NCBI GenBank assembly: GCA_024277485.1
Contig: JAJRVA010000140.1
Location: 1 to 9,595 of the forward strand
DNA length: 9,595 bases
DNA from: Deltaproteobacteria bacterium
Lineage (GTDB): Bacteria > Desulfobacterota > Desulfobulbia > Desulfobulbales > Desulfobulbaceae
Direction: 5' to 3'
Under the pieces are notes generated by a model. The model made no database searches. It was given only the letters and a program-made list of their open reading frames with translations, and was not told the origin of the DNA. Below, piece after piece: positions 1-6,807 of this stretch; within the stretch, counting starts at the first letter, position 1; every line of letters begins with the position of its first letter. Both the position numbers and the translations under genes were made by a program.

Positions 1-1
1 T

Positions 2-61
2 GAAGAAAAACGCCTGGAAAAACGGGAACTCGTGATCCTTCTCACGCCAAAAATTATTTAA
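2..61 (+). CDS. Secretin C-terminus (partial; MshL/PilQ-like)
   Basis: Only the last 19 codons and a TAA stop (59-61) of a gene entering from the left are visible. The translation ends in ELVILLTPKII after a charged EEKRLEKR stretch. Secretins of the type IV pilus/MSHA and type II secretion families commonly end their conserved beta domain with a motif of this shape (E-L-hydrophobic-I-x-L/I-x-P-x-I-I/V). Secretins form the outer-membrane ring through which pili or proteins pass. The next gene starts 48 bases later on the same strand and encodes a lipoprotein, which fits an envelope-assembly operon. With so little sequence, MshL, PilQ and GspD cannot be told apart. Confidence 0.6.
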   Translation, partial: EEKRLEKRELVILLTPKII

Positions 62-109
62 CGGGAATACATGATGTTTACTCCATCCAGCAATAACAGG
101 AGAAGAAGA

Positions 110-580
110 ATGAATTACTGTCGATATCTGCTTTACGGGCTTCTGGCCCTTCTTATCAGTGGCTGTGGGCAAACCGTCAAGGAATCGCTCAAGGTGCAGC
201 CTGCGCCGAAGAGTGGTGCGGGTGCAGACAAATCCATTGTTATCCTGCCATTTGCAGATTACTCGTACGCTGATGACATAGAGACAGGTTTCCGCAGAAA
301 CATGTATGTCTCGGAAAACATAACCGACCAGCTGGTGAGCAACAGCTTTCATGTCTCGGTGCAGGAGGATGTCTTCTTCTACCTTGCCGACCAGAACATT
401 ATCAACCTGACGGCATACGAGGATCGCAGGAATTCCCAGATGGAAAACGAGTTGCGGGACGAGTGGTCCAGTACCATGAAGGCGGAGATGCAGCGCTACA
501 TGGACATAAACAACAGCATGGCAAACAGCAACAAGCCTGTTGCCGACAGCCCGGGCACGCACGGATTGACCCGGCAGTAG
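110..580 (+). CDS. Outer-membrane lipoprotein, N-terminal part up to in-frame TAG
   Basis: The N-terminus is a lipoprotein signal peptide: a basic start, a Leu-rich core and a lipobox ending I-S-G-C at Cys19. Gly follows the Cys, so outer-membrane sorting is expected. Mature residues about 42-52 read SIVILPFADYS, a strand and turn typical of CsgG/LpoB-type lipoprotein domains that begin with I-x-V-hydrophobic-P-F. The rest is polar, helical and Met/Asn-rich. I chose ATG 110 because AGGAG lies at 98-102 with a 7-base spacer and because the signal peptide then has normal length. An upstream ATG at 71 would add a stretch of arginines and is weaker. The frame ends at TAG 578-580 after 156 codons, but the same frame continues as good coding sequence to 1138. 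This is therefore probably the first half of a 342-codon gene, not a complete short protein. Its exact function is unknown; its place after a secretin suggests a role in envelope or pilus assembly. Confidence 0.7.
   Translation: MNYCRYLLYGLLALLISGCGQTVKESLKVQPAPKSGAGADKSIVILPFADYSYADDIETGFRRNMYVSENITDQLVSNSFHVSVQEDVFFYLADQNIINLTAYEDRRNSQMENELRDEWSSTMKAEMQRYMDINNSMANSNKPVADSPGTHGLTRQ
578..580 (+). other. In-frame TAG inside lipoprotein gene
   Basis: This TAG is codon 157 of a reading frame that is otherwise open from 110 to 1138. Flanking residues are HGLTRQ before and IVKIGRHF after. Third-position GC and the protein-like character are the same on both sides. A single base change from GAG, CAG, AAG, TGG, TTG or TAC/TAT would restore the frame. 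Possible explanations are a nonsense mutation, a base-call error, amber suppression, or pyrrolysine. Confidence 0.85.
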
Positions 581-1138
581 ATTGTCAAAATCGGGCGCCA
601 CTTCAATGCCGATTACATTGTCCGCGGCCGGATAGTTGAATACAAGACCAGGCAGGATCCGTCCTGGAACCCGTTGAAAAAGGGCTTGCTCACCTTCATC
701 ACCGGTTCGACCAGCAAGCTGACCTTCGGCACTGCCAGCACCGACCAGTACGACATGATCGGCAGCGTGGTAACCGGGGCCTTCCTGGGCGGCTGGATGG
801 GCAGCGGCCTCAACTGGCCCTGGGATCCGTCCAAGGCGGACCAGACCATCCTGGGCATCTCCGGCGGTCGTGATGCCAACACCATCTTCTGGGCCGGCAC
901 GGGAGGAGCTCTCGGCAAGGTCGGCCAGAAGAGCGGCGAAGTCCCGCAGGCGGTCGTGCAACTGAGGATGTGGGTCCAGGATGCCTATACCGGGGATGTG
1001 GTCTGGACCAACAGGGTGGACGTGAAGGTATCGCCCGAAACCGCCCTGGCCGACTTTCAGTACGATGCCCTCTTCGAGAGCGCGACAGAAAAGGCGATTA
1101 CAACGCTTGTTGACAACTTTGTCGCCCAGGCAATGTAA
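581..1138 (+). pseudogene. Lipoprotein C-terminal part, same frame beyond the TAG
   Basis: The frame of the upstream lipoprotein resumes directly after TAG 578-580 and runs 185 codons to a TAA at 1136-1138. It opens with IVKIGRHFNADYIVRGRIVE. The N-A-D-Y-I-V-x-G-x-I/V pattern is the usual second core motif of CsgG/LpoB/GNA1162-like lipoproteins, so the two parts together form one domain. A Gly-rich segment follows (about 747-810), and then strands such as QLRMWVQDAYTGDVVWTNRVDV, written here only as a composite of positions 958-1022 and typical of the end of this fold. No ATG, GTG or TTG with a ribosome site lies near the TAG; the first possible start is TTG 674, inside the domain. Separate translation is therefore unlikely. 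The piece is either lost, making a pseudogene, or reached by readthrough of TAG. Confidence 0.65.
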
Positions 1139-1172
1139 ATACCAACAAAGATAAATCTACCTCATCAACCGG

Positions 1173-1206
1173 AAAGGGCCTGTCGCATGACAGGCCCTTT
1201 TTCTTT
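1173..1206 (+). terminator. Intrinsic terminator after lipoprotein gene
   Basis: A perfect 12-base-pair stem (1173-1184 with 1189-1200) closes a GCAT loop at 1185-1188 and is followed by a T-rich run to 1206. It lies 34 bases after the lipoprotein TAA. The convergent secB gene ends at 1205, so the stem also sits just beyond secB. On that strand only three T residues follow the stem, so it would be a weaker terminator in that direction. Confidence 0.9.
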
Positions 1207-1672
1207 ACTGCTGCCGGCCGGACTGCTCTTTTTTTGCATTTTCATACAAGGCGATAAAATTTATCGGCTCCATCAGAAACGGCATAAAGCCGCCGTCAAC
1301 GGAAACCTGGCTGACAATCTGCCGTGTAAATGGAAAAAGCATGAGGGGACAGTCAATAGCCAGCACCCTTTCAAGGTGTTCTTCCGGAATGTTCTTGAGC
1401 AGGAAAACACCGGCATGTTCAATCTCCACCACAAACATGGTGGTGTCATCTGAATTCTTGTCCATGATTTTGGCGGTTATCAGCAAGGAAACCTCCCGAT
1501 GGTCATCGTCAATCTTCTTGCTTTTAAGCTGCAGGTTGAAATCAACCTTGGGCTCAGGATTCTTGGCAAGATAAATATTCGGCGCATTCGGGCTCTCAAA
1601 AGAGAGGTCTTTGATATACATCTTCTGCATGCGGAAAACCGGCATATCCTGTGGTGCGTTCTGTTCAGTCAT
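1205..1672 (-). CDS. secB: Protein-export chaperone SecB
   Basis: SecB is a cytosolic tetrameric chaperone that holds newly made envelope proteins unfolded and passes them to SecA for export. The 155-residue length equals that of E. coli SecB. Family motifs are present: YIKDLSFESPNAP near 19-31, the central beta-strand region ending in VEIEHAGVF (82-90), CPLMLFPFTRQIVS at 108-121, and EPINFIALY at 135-143. ATG 1672 is preferred because the AGGAA ribosome site sits 6 bases upstream; an in-frame ATG at 1678 directly abuts that site. The gene lies 96 bases downstream of uvrA on the same strand and converges with the lipoprotein unit. A possible own promoter lies at 1716-1743. Neighbouring genes have no functional tie to SecB except that the opposite unit encodes exported envelope proteins. 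Confidence 0.95.
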   Translation of the reverse strand: MTEQNAPQDMPVFRMQKMYIKDLSFESPNAPNIYLAKNPEPKVDFNLQLKSKKIDDDHREVSLLITAKIMDKNSDDTTMFVVEIEHAGVFLLKNIPEEHLERVLAIDCPLMLFPFTRQIVSQVSVDGGFMPFLMEPINFIALYENAKKEQSGRQQ

Positions 1673-1715
1673 AATCATTTCCTAAGATAAATTTATTGAT
1701 GTATGCCTTATTGTG

Positions 1716-1743
1716 ATAAAAACTCGTTCCAAGGTACTGTAAA
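1716..1743 (-). promoter_or_regulatory. Possible secB promoter
   Basis: On the - strand, TTTACA (1738-1743) and TTTTAT (1716-1721) are separated by 16 bases, in the gap between uvrA and secB. Matches to sigma70 consensus are 5 of 6 and 4 of 6. The region is AT-rich, so chance matches are possible. Confidence 0.35.
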
Positions 1744-1768
1744 AATTATTCAGCGCAAGGAGAAAAAT

Positions 1769-4618
1769 TTACTCCCGCATCTTTGTGTCCCGGGCCAGGG
1801 TCTGTTTCAAAAACATCCCTGTAAAGGAGCGCTTTTCCATGGCCACTTTTTCCGGGGTGCCGCAGGCGACCACCAGGCCTCCCCCGTCACCTCCTTCCGG
1901 GCCGATATCAATGATATAATCCGCGGTCTTGATCACATCCAGGTTGTGTTCAATAACCACCACCGTATTGCCGCTGTCCACCAGGCGGCCCAATACTTTA
2001 AGCAGGTGCTGGATATCTGCCGGATGGAGTCCGGTGGTCGGCTCATCCAGGATGTACAGGGTCCTGCCGGTACTCCGGCGGCTCAGTTCCCTGGCTAATT
2101 TGACCCGCTGCGCTTCCCCGCCGGACAGGGTCACGGATGACTGACCCAGGGTTATGTAACCAAGGCCGACATCATACACCGTCTGCAGCCGTCTTTGTAT
2201 CGGCGGTATATTCTGAAAAAAATCCAACGCCTCTTCGACTGTCATGGCGAGGATATCGGCGATATTTTTCCCCCTGTACCTGATTTCCAGCGTTTCCCTG
2301 TTATACCGCCTGCCTTTGCACTGCTCGCAGGTCACGTATATATCCGGCAGAAAATGCATGGCAATACGTATTACCCCGTCGCCTTCACAGGTTTCGCAGC
2401 GCCCCCCTTTCACGTTGAAACTGAACCTGCCCAGCCTGTACCCTCGCGCCCTGGATTCAGGCAGCCGTGCCAGCAGTTCCCGTATCGGGGTAAGCACACC
2501 GGTATAGGTTGCCGGATTCGAGCGCGGCGTCCTGCCGATGGGGCTCTGGTCAATATCAATCACCTTGTCGATATTGTTGATCCCGGCAAGAAACCGGGTA
2601 TTTTTTTTTGTTTTCTGTTCCTGCAGGGCGTGCCGCACCCGTTTATACAGGGTTTCAAGCACAAGTGAACTCTTGCCCGAACCCGATACCCCGGTCACGC
2701 AGGTCAGAACCCCCAGAGGAAAGCGTACTGTCAGGTTCCGAAGGTTATTCATATTCGCGTTCTTTACCGTGATGCCCTGTGTTGCCGACCTGCGGACAGG
2801 TCTCCTCTTTCGGGGAACGGCAATCTCCAGGCGGCCTGACAGGTATCCCCCTGTCAGGGACTGATCGCAATCAAGCAGGCCGGGAACATTGCCCGAGTAA
2901 ATAATCTCACCGCCGTGCACCCCGGCTCCCGGCCCCATGTCAAGCACATGGTCCGCCGAAGCTATGGTGTCCGTGTCATGCTCAACCACAATGACCGTGT
3001 TGCCGAGATCACGAAGACTGAGCAGAGTTTTGACAAGTTTTGCATTATCCCGCTGGTGCAGGCCGATACTCGGCTCATCAAGGATGTACAGAACCCCGGC
3101 AAGCCTGGACCCTATCTGTGATGCCAGCCTGATACGCTGGGCCTCGCCCCCGGACAGGGTCCCTGCCTTTCGCTCCAGGGAAAGGTACCCCAGGCCGACA
3201 TTCTGCAGAAACCCCAACCGGTCCATCACCTCTTTGAGGATCGGCTCCGCGATGATACGTTGCCGATCTGTCAGGGAAACAGCGCTGATTTCCTCAATGA
3301 AACGGGTAATGGACAACCGGGTCAGCTCGACAATCGACCATGGCCCGATGCGCACCGCAAGCGCTTCCGGTTTCAAGCGGGCGCCGTCGCATGACGGGCA
3401 GGGCTGTTCATTGATGAACCTGCCCAGTTCTTCACGGATCATGGGTGACGAGGTTTCATGGTACCTGCGCTCAAGCTGGGGCAGAACACCTTCAAAAACA
3501 GTATGAGAGATGATTCTCCGCCGCCCTTTCCGGTAATAAAATTCTATCTCCTCACCCCCTGAGCCATGCAGAATAACCTGTCTGGCCCGGCGCGAAAGAC
3601 GGCTGAATCTGGTATCAAGGTCAAAGCCGTAATGGGACGCCAGTGCTGCCAGCATCTGGCCGCTGTAACTCGACATGGATCGTGAACTCCAGGCAGCAAC
3701 AGCTCCCTGGCGCAGCGTAAGGGAGCTGTCCGGGACCACCAGCTCCGGGTCAAAGAACTGGCGCACTCCCAGGCCGCTGCACTCAGGACAGGCGCCCTGC
3801 GGGTTGTTGAAGGAGAAAAGCCGGGTCGAAAGCTCAGGCATTGACACACCGCAGCTGTGGCAGGCAGCCGACTCGCTGAAGAGCTCTTCCCGGCCTGAAT
3901 CCGGGTACACGGCAAGCATGCTTCCCTCGCTCAGCTTGACCGCCGTGGCCACGGACTCCTCGAGGCGTCTCCGTATTGTCGGCTTCAGAACAAGCCGGTC
4001 CACAACGACTTCAATGGTGTGGCGCCTGTTTTTATCAAGATCAATTTTCTCGGCAAGTTCCACGATTGCGCCGTTGACCCGGATCCGGACAAACCCGTCC
4101 TTGCGGAGACGGTCAAGGATTTTCTCATGCCTTCCCTTGCGGCCTGCCACGAGGGGAGCTAACAGAATAACCTTTTCACCTTCCGGATGCCTCAGCAGCA
4201 AACTCACCATATCTTCAAGCGATTGAGCACGTATTTCCCGGCCGCACTCGGGGCAGTGCGGTATCCCTGCCCTGGCAAAAAGCAGGCGCAGGTAGTCATA
4301 AATTTCCGTAACCGTACCGACCGTGGAGCGCGGATTTCTGCTCGTTGTTTTCTGTTCAATGGACACTGCCGGAGACAACCCCTCAAGGGAGTCCACCTCC
4401 GGCTTGTCCATCTGGCCTAAAAACTGGCGGGCATAGGTGGAAAGAGATTCCACGTACCTGCGCTGTCCCTCGGCATACAGCGTGTCAAAGGCAAGGGTGG
4501 ACTTGCCCGATCCTGACAGGCCCGTAAAAACAATCAGCCTGTTGCGGGGCAGGTCGACACTGATGTCTCTTAAATTGTGCATTCGCGCGCCGCGGATGGA
4601 CAGAAACCGTGGTTCCAT
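1769..4618 (-). CDS. uvrA: Excinuclease ABC subunit UvrA
   Basis: UvrA is the damage-recognising ATPase of nucleotide excision repair; as a dimer it finds bulky DNA lesions and loads UvrB. At 949 residues it has the normal full length. It has two ABC ATPase modules. The first has Walker A GLSGSGKS at 33-40, signature LSGGEAQ at 488-494 and Walker B region ILDEPSIGL at 512-520. The second has Walker A GVSGSGKS at 643-650, signature LSGGEAQ at 831-837 and ILDEPTTGL at 856-864. Zinc-binding pairs are C253/C256 with C277/C280 and C741/C744 with C764/C767; an additional CPEC lies at 122-125. The IDQSPIGRTPRSNPATYTG block at 689-707 is also intact. ATG 4618 gives the standard N-terminus (an RGAR-x-HNL motif follows), although the ribosome site before it is weak. 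It lies 99 bases downstream of a CoA-binding protein gene. No convincing SOS (LexA) box is visible. Confidence 0.98.
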   Translation of the reverse strand: MEPRFLSIRGARMHNLRDISVDLPRNRLIVFTGLSGSGKSTLAFDTLYAEGQRRYVESLSTYARQFLGQMDKPEVDSLEGLSPAVSIEQKTTSRNPRSTVGTVTEIYDYLRLLFARAGIPHCPECGREIRAQSLEDMVSLLLRHPEGEKVILLAPLVAGRKGRHEKILDRLRKDGFVRIRVNGAIVELAEKIDLDKNRRHTIEVVVDRLVLKPTIRRRLEESVATAVKLSEGSMLAVYPDSGREELFSESAACHSCGVSMPELSTRLFSFNNPQGACPECSGLGVRQFFDPELVVPDSSLTLRQGAVAAWSSRSMSSYSGQMLAALASHYGFDLDTRFSRLSRRARQVILHGSGGEEIEFYYRKGRRRIISHTVFEGVLPQLERRYHETSSPMIREELGRFINEQPCPSCDGARLKPEALAVRIGPWSIVELTRLSITRFIEEISAVSLTDRQRIIAEPILKEVMDRLGFLQNVGLGYLSLERKAGTLSGGEAQRIRLASQIGSRLAGVLYILDEPSIGLHQRDNAKLVKTLLSLRDLGNTVIVVEHDTDTIASADHVLDMGPGAGVHGGEIIYSGNVPGLLDCDQSLTGGYLSGRLEIAVPRKRRPVRRSATQGITVKNANMNNLRNLTVRFPLGVLTCVTGVSGSGKSSLVLETLYKRVRHALQEQKTKKNTRFLAGINNIDKVIDIDQSPIGRTPRSNPATYTGVLTPIRELLARLPESRARGYRLGRFSFNVKGGRCETCEGDGVIRIAMHFLPDIYVTCEQCKGRRYNRETLEIRYRGKNIADILAMTVEEALDFFQNIPPIQRRLQTVYDVGLGYITLGQSSVTLSGGEAQRVKLARELSRRSTGRTLYILDEPTTGLHPADIQHLLKVLGRLVDSGNTVVVIEHNLDVIKTADYIIDIGPEGGDGGGLVVACGTPEKVAMEKRSFTGMFLKQTLARDTKMRE

Positions 4619-4646
4619 GTTTTTTCGGATCAGTGGTGATTGTGTT

Positions 4647-4658
4647 GATTTGCAAATC
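4647..4658. repeat. 12-bp perfect palindrome upstream of uvrA
   Basis: GATTTGCAAATC is a perfect inverted repeat 28 bases upstream of the uvrA start. It could be a dimeric repressor site or part of the uvrA leader. It does not resemble the E. coli or Bacillus LexA box. Its function is unknown. Confidence 0.4.
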
Positions 4659-4717
4659 GCGCGGACAATGAAAAATCCAAAGTCCCGCGGCGCAGGAAGT
4701 TACCCGTGAACAATCGT

Positions 4718-5134
4718 TTACAAACCCATCAGGTTCTGATGGTCGATTTTGATGCAGCGGTCCATAATGACATCAAGACCATTTTCTTCAGCGATGCGCG
4801 CAGCCTCGGGATTGACGATCCCCTGCTGCATCCAGATCACCCTGGCGCCTGTTGCGATCGCGTCGCGCACAACCGACTCCACCTGGTCGGCACGCCGGAA
4901 AACATTGACGATATCAATTGCATGGGGAACAGCATGCAGATCAGGGTAACACGGCTCGCCAAGTATTTCATCCTGACCCGGGTTTACAGGAACAATGCGA
5001 TAACCGGCATGCTGCATGTAGTGCGCGACCTGATGACTCGGGCGGGTTTCTCTGGGGGAAAGTCCGACAACCGCAATGACGCTGTTGTCACGAAGAATTG
5101 ACTCTATTTTTTTCAAGGGTACAGGCTGCATCAT
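4718..5134 (-). CDS. CoA-binding (YccU-like) Rossmann-fold protein
   Basis: The 138-residue protein is a single CoA-binding domain of the CoA_binding_2 type, like E. coli YccU. Signature pieces are IAVVGLSP at 20-27 (the dinucleotide-type loop), RPSHQVAHYM at 31-40, IVPVNP at 47-52, DIVNVFRR at 74-81, IWMQQGI at 100-106 and VIMDRC at 122-127. The family resembles the N-terminal nucleotide-binding domain of succinyl-CoA synthetase alpha chains but lacks the catalytic part. Its physiological role is not well established; CoA binding is inferred from the fold. ATG 5134 has GGAGAG about 6 bases upstream; an adjacent ATG at 5131 is equally in frame. It is the first gene of the leftward set followed by uvrA, and it is divergent from glyQ. 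Confidence 0.9.
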   Translation of the reverse strand: MMQPVPLKKIESILRDNSVIAVVGLSPRETRPSHQVAHYMQHAGYRIVPVNPGQDEILGEPCYPDLHAVPHAIDIVNVFRRADQVESVVRDAIATGARVIWMQQGIVNPEAARIAEENGLDVIMDRCIKIDHQNLMGL

Positions 5135-5159
5135 GATGGTCTCTCCATAGAATAAAATC

Positions 5160-5188
5160 TTTACCCTCCAGGCCGGTTGTGGTAATAT
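5160..5188 (+). promoter_or_regulatory. glyQ promoter
   Basis: TTTACC (5160-5165) and TAATAT (5183-5188) are spaced by 17 bases, a good sigma70-type arrangement. Transcription would start near 5195. A 10-bp perfect palindrome, TAAACGTTTA (5188-5197), overlaps the expected start point and could be an operator. No T-box leader is present, as the leader is only about 63 bases. Confidence 0.55.
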
Positions 5189-5257
5189 AAACGTTTAAGG
5201 TAGACTTTATTGTATCCATTCTCTGCAGAGAATCAACCGGGAAGAATATTTTCTGAT

Positions 5258-6163
5258 ATGTATTTTCAGGATATCATCATTGAACTGAACAGTTACTGGG
5301 CATCTGCCGGTTGTGTCATCCTGCAGCCGTATGACATGGAAGTCGGGGCCGGGACCTTTCACCCGGCAACCCTTCTCCGGGCCCTGGGACCCGAACCGTG
5401 GAAGGCCGCCTATGTCCAGCCCTCAAGGCGTCCCACTGACGGCCGCTACGGGGAAAACCCCAACCGGCTGCAGCATTATTACCAGTACCAGGTCGTTATC
5501 AAGCCCTCTCCCCGGGAAATCCAGGACATGTACCTTGAAAGCCTGAAACGCTTCGGCCTGGACCTGCTTGAGCACGATATCCGCTTTGTCGAGGATGACT
5601 GGGAGTCGCCGACACTCGGCGCGTGGGGCCTGGGCTGGGAGGTCTGGCTTGACGGCATGGAAATCACCCAGTTCACCTATTTTCAGCAGGCAGGCTCCAT
5701 TGACCTGAAGCCGGTTACCGTTGAAATCACCTACGGTCTTGAACGGATAGCCATGTATCTGCAAAAGGTCGACTCCGTCTATGATATTGCCTGGAATGAC
5801 AAGGTTACCTACGGACAGATTTTCCTGCAGGCGGAAAAGGAATTCTCAGCCTTTAATTTTGAAGAGGCAAATGTCCGGGACCTTACCACCGCGTTTGACA
5901 ACTATGAACGCGACGCCCTCAAGCTGGTTGACAAGGACCTGATTCTTCCGGCATACGATTACTGCCTCAAATGTTCGCACACCTTTAACCTGCTGGATGC
6001 CAGGAAGGCCATCAGCGTCTCAGAGAGAACACGATACATTGGTCGGATCCGCAATATCGCCAGAAAGGTCGCCCGCCATTACCTGGAACAGCGGCAGGAA
6101 ATGGGATTTCCACTGCTCAAAAAAGAGAAAACGGAAACAGAGAAAGCTGAAGTTGAAATATAA
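5258..6163 (+). CDS. glyQ: Glycyl-tRNA synthetase alpha subunit
   Basis: GlyQ is the class II catalytic subunit of the bacterial alpha2-beta2 glycyl-tRNA synthetase, which makes glycyl-adenylate; GlyS supplies tRNA binding. With ATG 5258 the protein has 301 residues, close to E. coli GlyQ. Hallmarks include [14 protein letters not shown] at 23-36, the motif 2 region [20 protein letters not shown] at 51-70, [20 protein letters not shown] at 121-140, [13 protein letters not shown] at 155-167, and [15 protein letters not shown] at 243-257. A TTG at 5210 in the same frame would add 16 residues. It has a weak AAGG site, but family members start at the M-x-FQD motif, so 5258 is preferred; GGGAAG lies 13 bases upstream. 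The Lys/Glu-rich tail after 285 is a small extension. No glyS follows, which is unusual, because the two genes are commonly adjacent. The gene converges with selC 24 bases away. Confidence 0.95.
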   Translation: MYFQDIIIELNSYWASAGCVILQPYDMEVGAGTFHPATLLRALGPEPWKAAYVQPSRRPTDGRYGENPNRLQHYYQYQVVIKPSPREIQDMYLESLKRFGLDLLEHDIRFVEDDWESPTLGAWGLGWEVWLDGMEITQFTYFQQAGSIDLKPVTVEITYGLERIAMYLQKVDSVYDIAWNDKVTYGQIFLQAEKEFSAFNFEEANVRDLTTAFDNYERDALKLVDKDLILPAYDYCLKCSHTFNLLDARKAISVSERTRYIGRIRNIARKVARHYLEQRQEMGFPLLKKEKTETEKAEVEI

Positions 6164-6187
6164 AAAAGACAGGAGCAGGTCGGCAGA

Positions 6188-6285
6188 TGGCGGAAGTGCA
6201 TGGGAATCGAACCCACCCGCCAGGCTATTCACCCGGCACACCGGATTTGAAGTCCGGGAGGGCCACCAGCGCCCTATCCACTTCC
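6188..6285 (-). tRNA. selC: tRNA-Sec (anticodon UCA)
   Basis: The - strand gives a 98-base tRNA with encoded CCA (6188-6190) and discriminator G (6191). It starts GGAAGTG and its acceptor 3' strand is CACTTCC (6193-6199 on the + strand as GGAAGTG). The anticodon arm is CCGGA-CTTCAAA-TCCGG with TCA at 6248-6250. The long variable arm folds as GCCGGG/CCTGGC, and the T arm has GTGGG-TTCGATT-CCCAT. The length, the long extra arm and the CTTCAAA loop are diagnostic of selenocysteine tRNA, as in E. coli selC. The tRNA inserts selenocysteine at UGA codons with SelA, SelB and SelD, none of which lies in this window. The eighth acceptor position is a G-G mismatch by my reading. A T-run on its 3' side (6164-6169 as A on + strand) may help termination. 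Confidence 0.96.
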
Positions 6286-6297
6286 ACCCGTTTATTT

Positions 6298-6326
6298 AGT
6301 TTAATAATTGTTGACCTGAAAAACAA
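6298..6326 (-). promoter_or_regulatory. selC promoter
   Basis: On the - strand, TTGTTT (6321-6326) and TAAACT (6298-6303) are 17 bases apart. Transcription would start near 6291, only about 6 bases before the mature tRNA 5' end at 6285. The match is moderate, but the position is right and the region is AT-rich. It overlaps the rightward promoter at 6311-6340. Confidence 0.5.
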
Positions 6327-6340
6327 CTTATTATTATATT
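6311..6340 (+). promoter_or_regulatory. Promoter of zinc-finger protein and nhaA
   Basis: TTGACC (6311-6316) and TATATT (6335-6340) are 18 bases apart, each matching sigma70 consensus at 5 of 6 positions. Transcription would begin near 6347, giving a leader of about 63 bases before ATG 6410. The leader holds an AGGAG at 6379-6383 that is not placed for 6410. Confidence 0.55.
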
Positions 6341-6409
6341 CCCGGCAGATAACAGAGTACAAAACAGAAAAAATCTTCAGGAGATGACATTTCCGTCCCA
6401 ATGTAACCC

Positions 6410-6733
6410 ATGCAGTGCACCCAACTCATACGTCTCATCAAAGACTGGTATCTTCATGTCAAGGAAGAAACAATGGCGCCGGCCCGTATGCTGCAGTTCA
6501 CTGACAAGCATATCAAGAGCTGTGAAGTCTGCATGCAGGATCCCGGCCTCACGGAGGAGATGGAAAAAATACGTGAGTTCGTTCTGCCTGAATCCAAGAT
6601 CCCGAAGTCCAGGCGGGAGGGCGAGGAGGAGGCCACTCCTGAAATCTCCCCTGCCATGGATGAAGGCGAGAACAGGAAAAGCGGGGAGAAGCCTGAAACC
6701 GTCGAAGACCAGGGTGCAGGCAACAAGGTCTAA
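6410..6733 (+). CDS. Small zinc-finger-like (ZAS/zf-HC2 type) protein
   Basis: I do not recognise this 107-residue protein as a named gene. Its first 41 residues follow the pattern of the anti-sigma-type zinc finger: Cys3 in M-Q-C, a helix with KDWYL at 11-15, then H34-x3-C38-x2-C41 (HIKSCEVC). This resembles putative zinc-finger proteins of the zf-HC2 family. The region after about residue 60 is highly charged, Glu/Lys/Pro-rich and probably disordered; no membrane segment is present. A TAA at 6404-6406 in frame limits the start to 6410 or later. ATG 6473 has a better ribosome site (AAGGAAG, 5-base spacer) but would lose Cys3 and the first helix, so 6410 is preferred. It is upstream of nhaA by 74 bases, possibly in one transcript. 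No sigma factor gene lies nearby, so an anti-sigma role is not shown; zinc binding is inferred from the Cys/His pattern. Confidence 0.75.
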   Translation: MQCTQLIRLIKDWYLHVKEETMAPARMLQFTDKHIKSCEVCMQDPGLTEEMEKIREFVLPESKIPKSRREGEEEATPEISPAMDEGENRKSGEKPETVEDQGAGNKV

Positions 6734-6807
6734 TCTCGGTTCATACCTCCCTGTTCCCGTAAAAACCTGTCCTCATACTGTCAACCGGGAAACTCCCAGG
6801 TATATTT

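Noticed and set aside
71..109. ATG 71 as the lipoprotein start
   Set aside because: The site at 98-102 is ideally placed for ATG 110, and the extension only adds an unusual arginine run. It cannot be fully excluded.
613..918. Leftward frame opposite the lipoprotein
   Set aside because: It is a Pro/Arg-rich shadow of the + strand coding sequence with no recognisable domain.
674..1138. An independent gene starting at TTG 674
   Set aside because: It has no ribosome site, and the conserved domain clearly begins upstream in the same frame.
5135..5257. T-box or other riboswitch before glyQ
   Set aside because: The leader is too short and shows no specifier stem or antiterminator motif.
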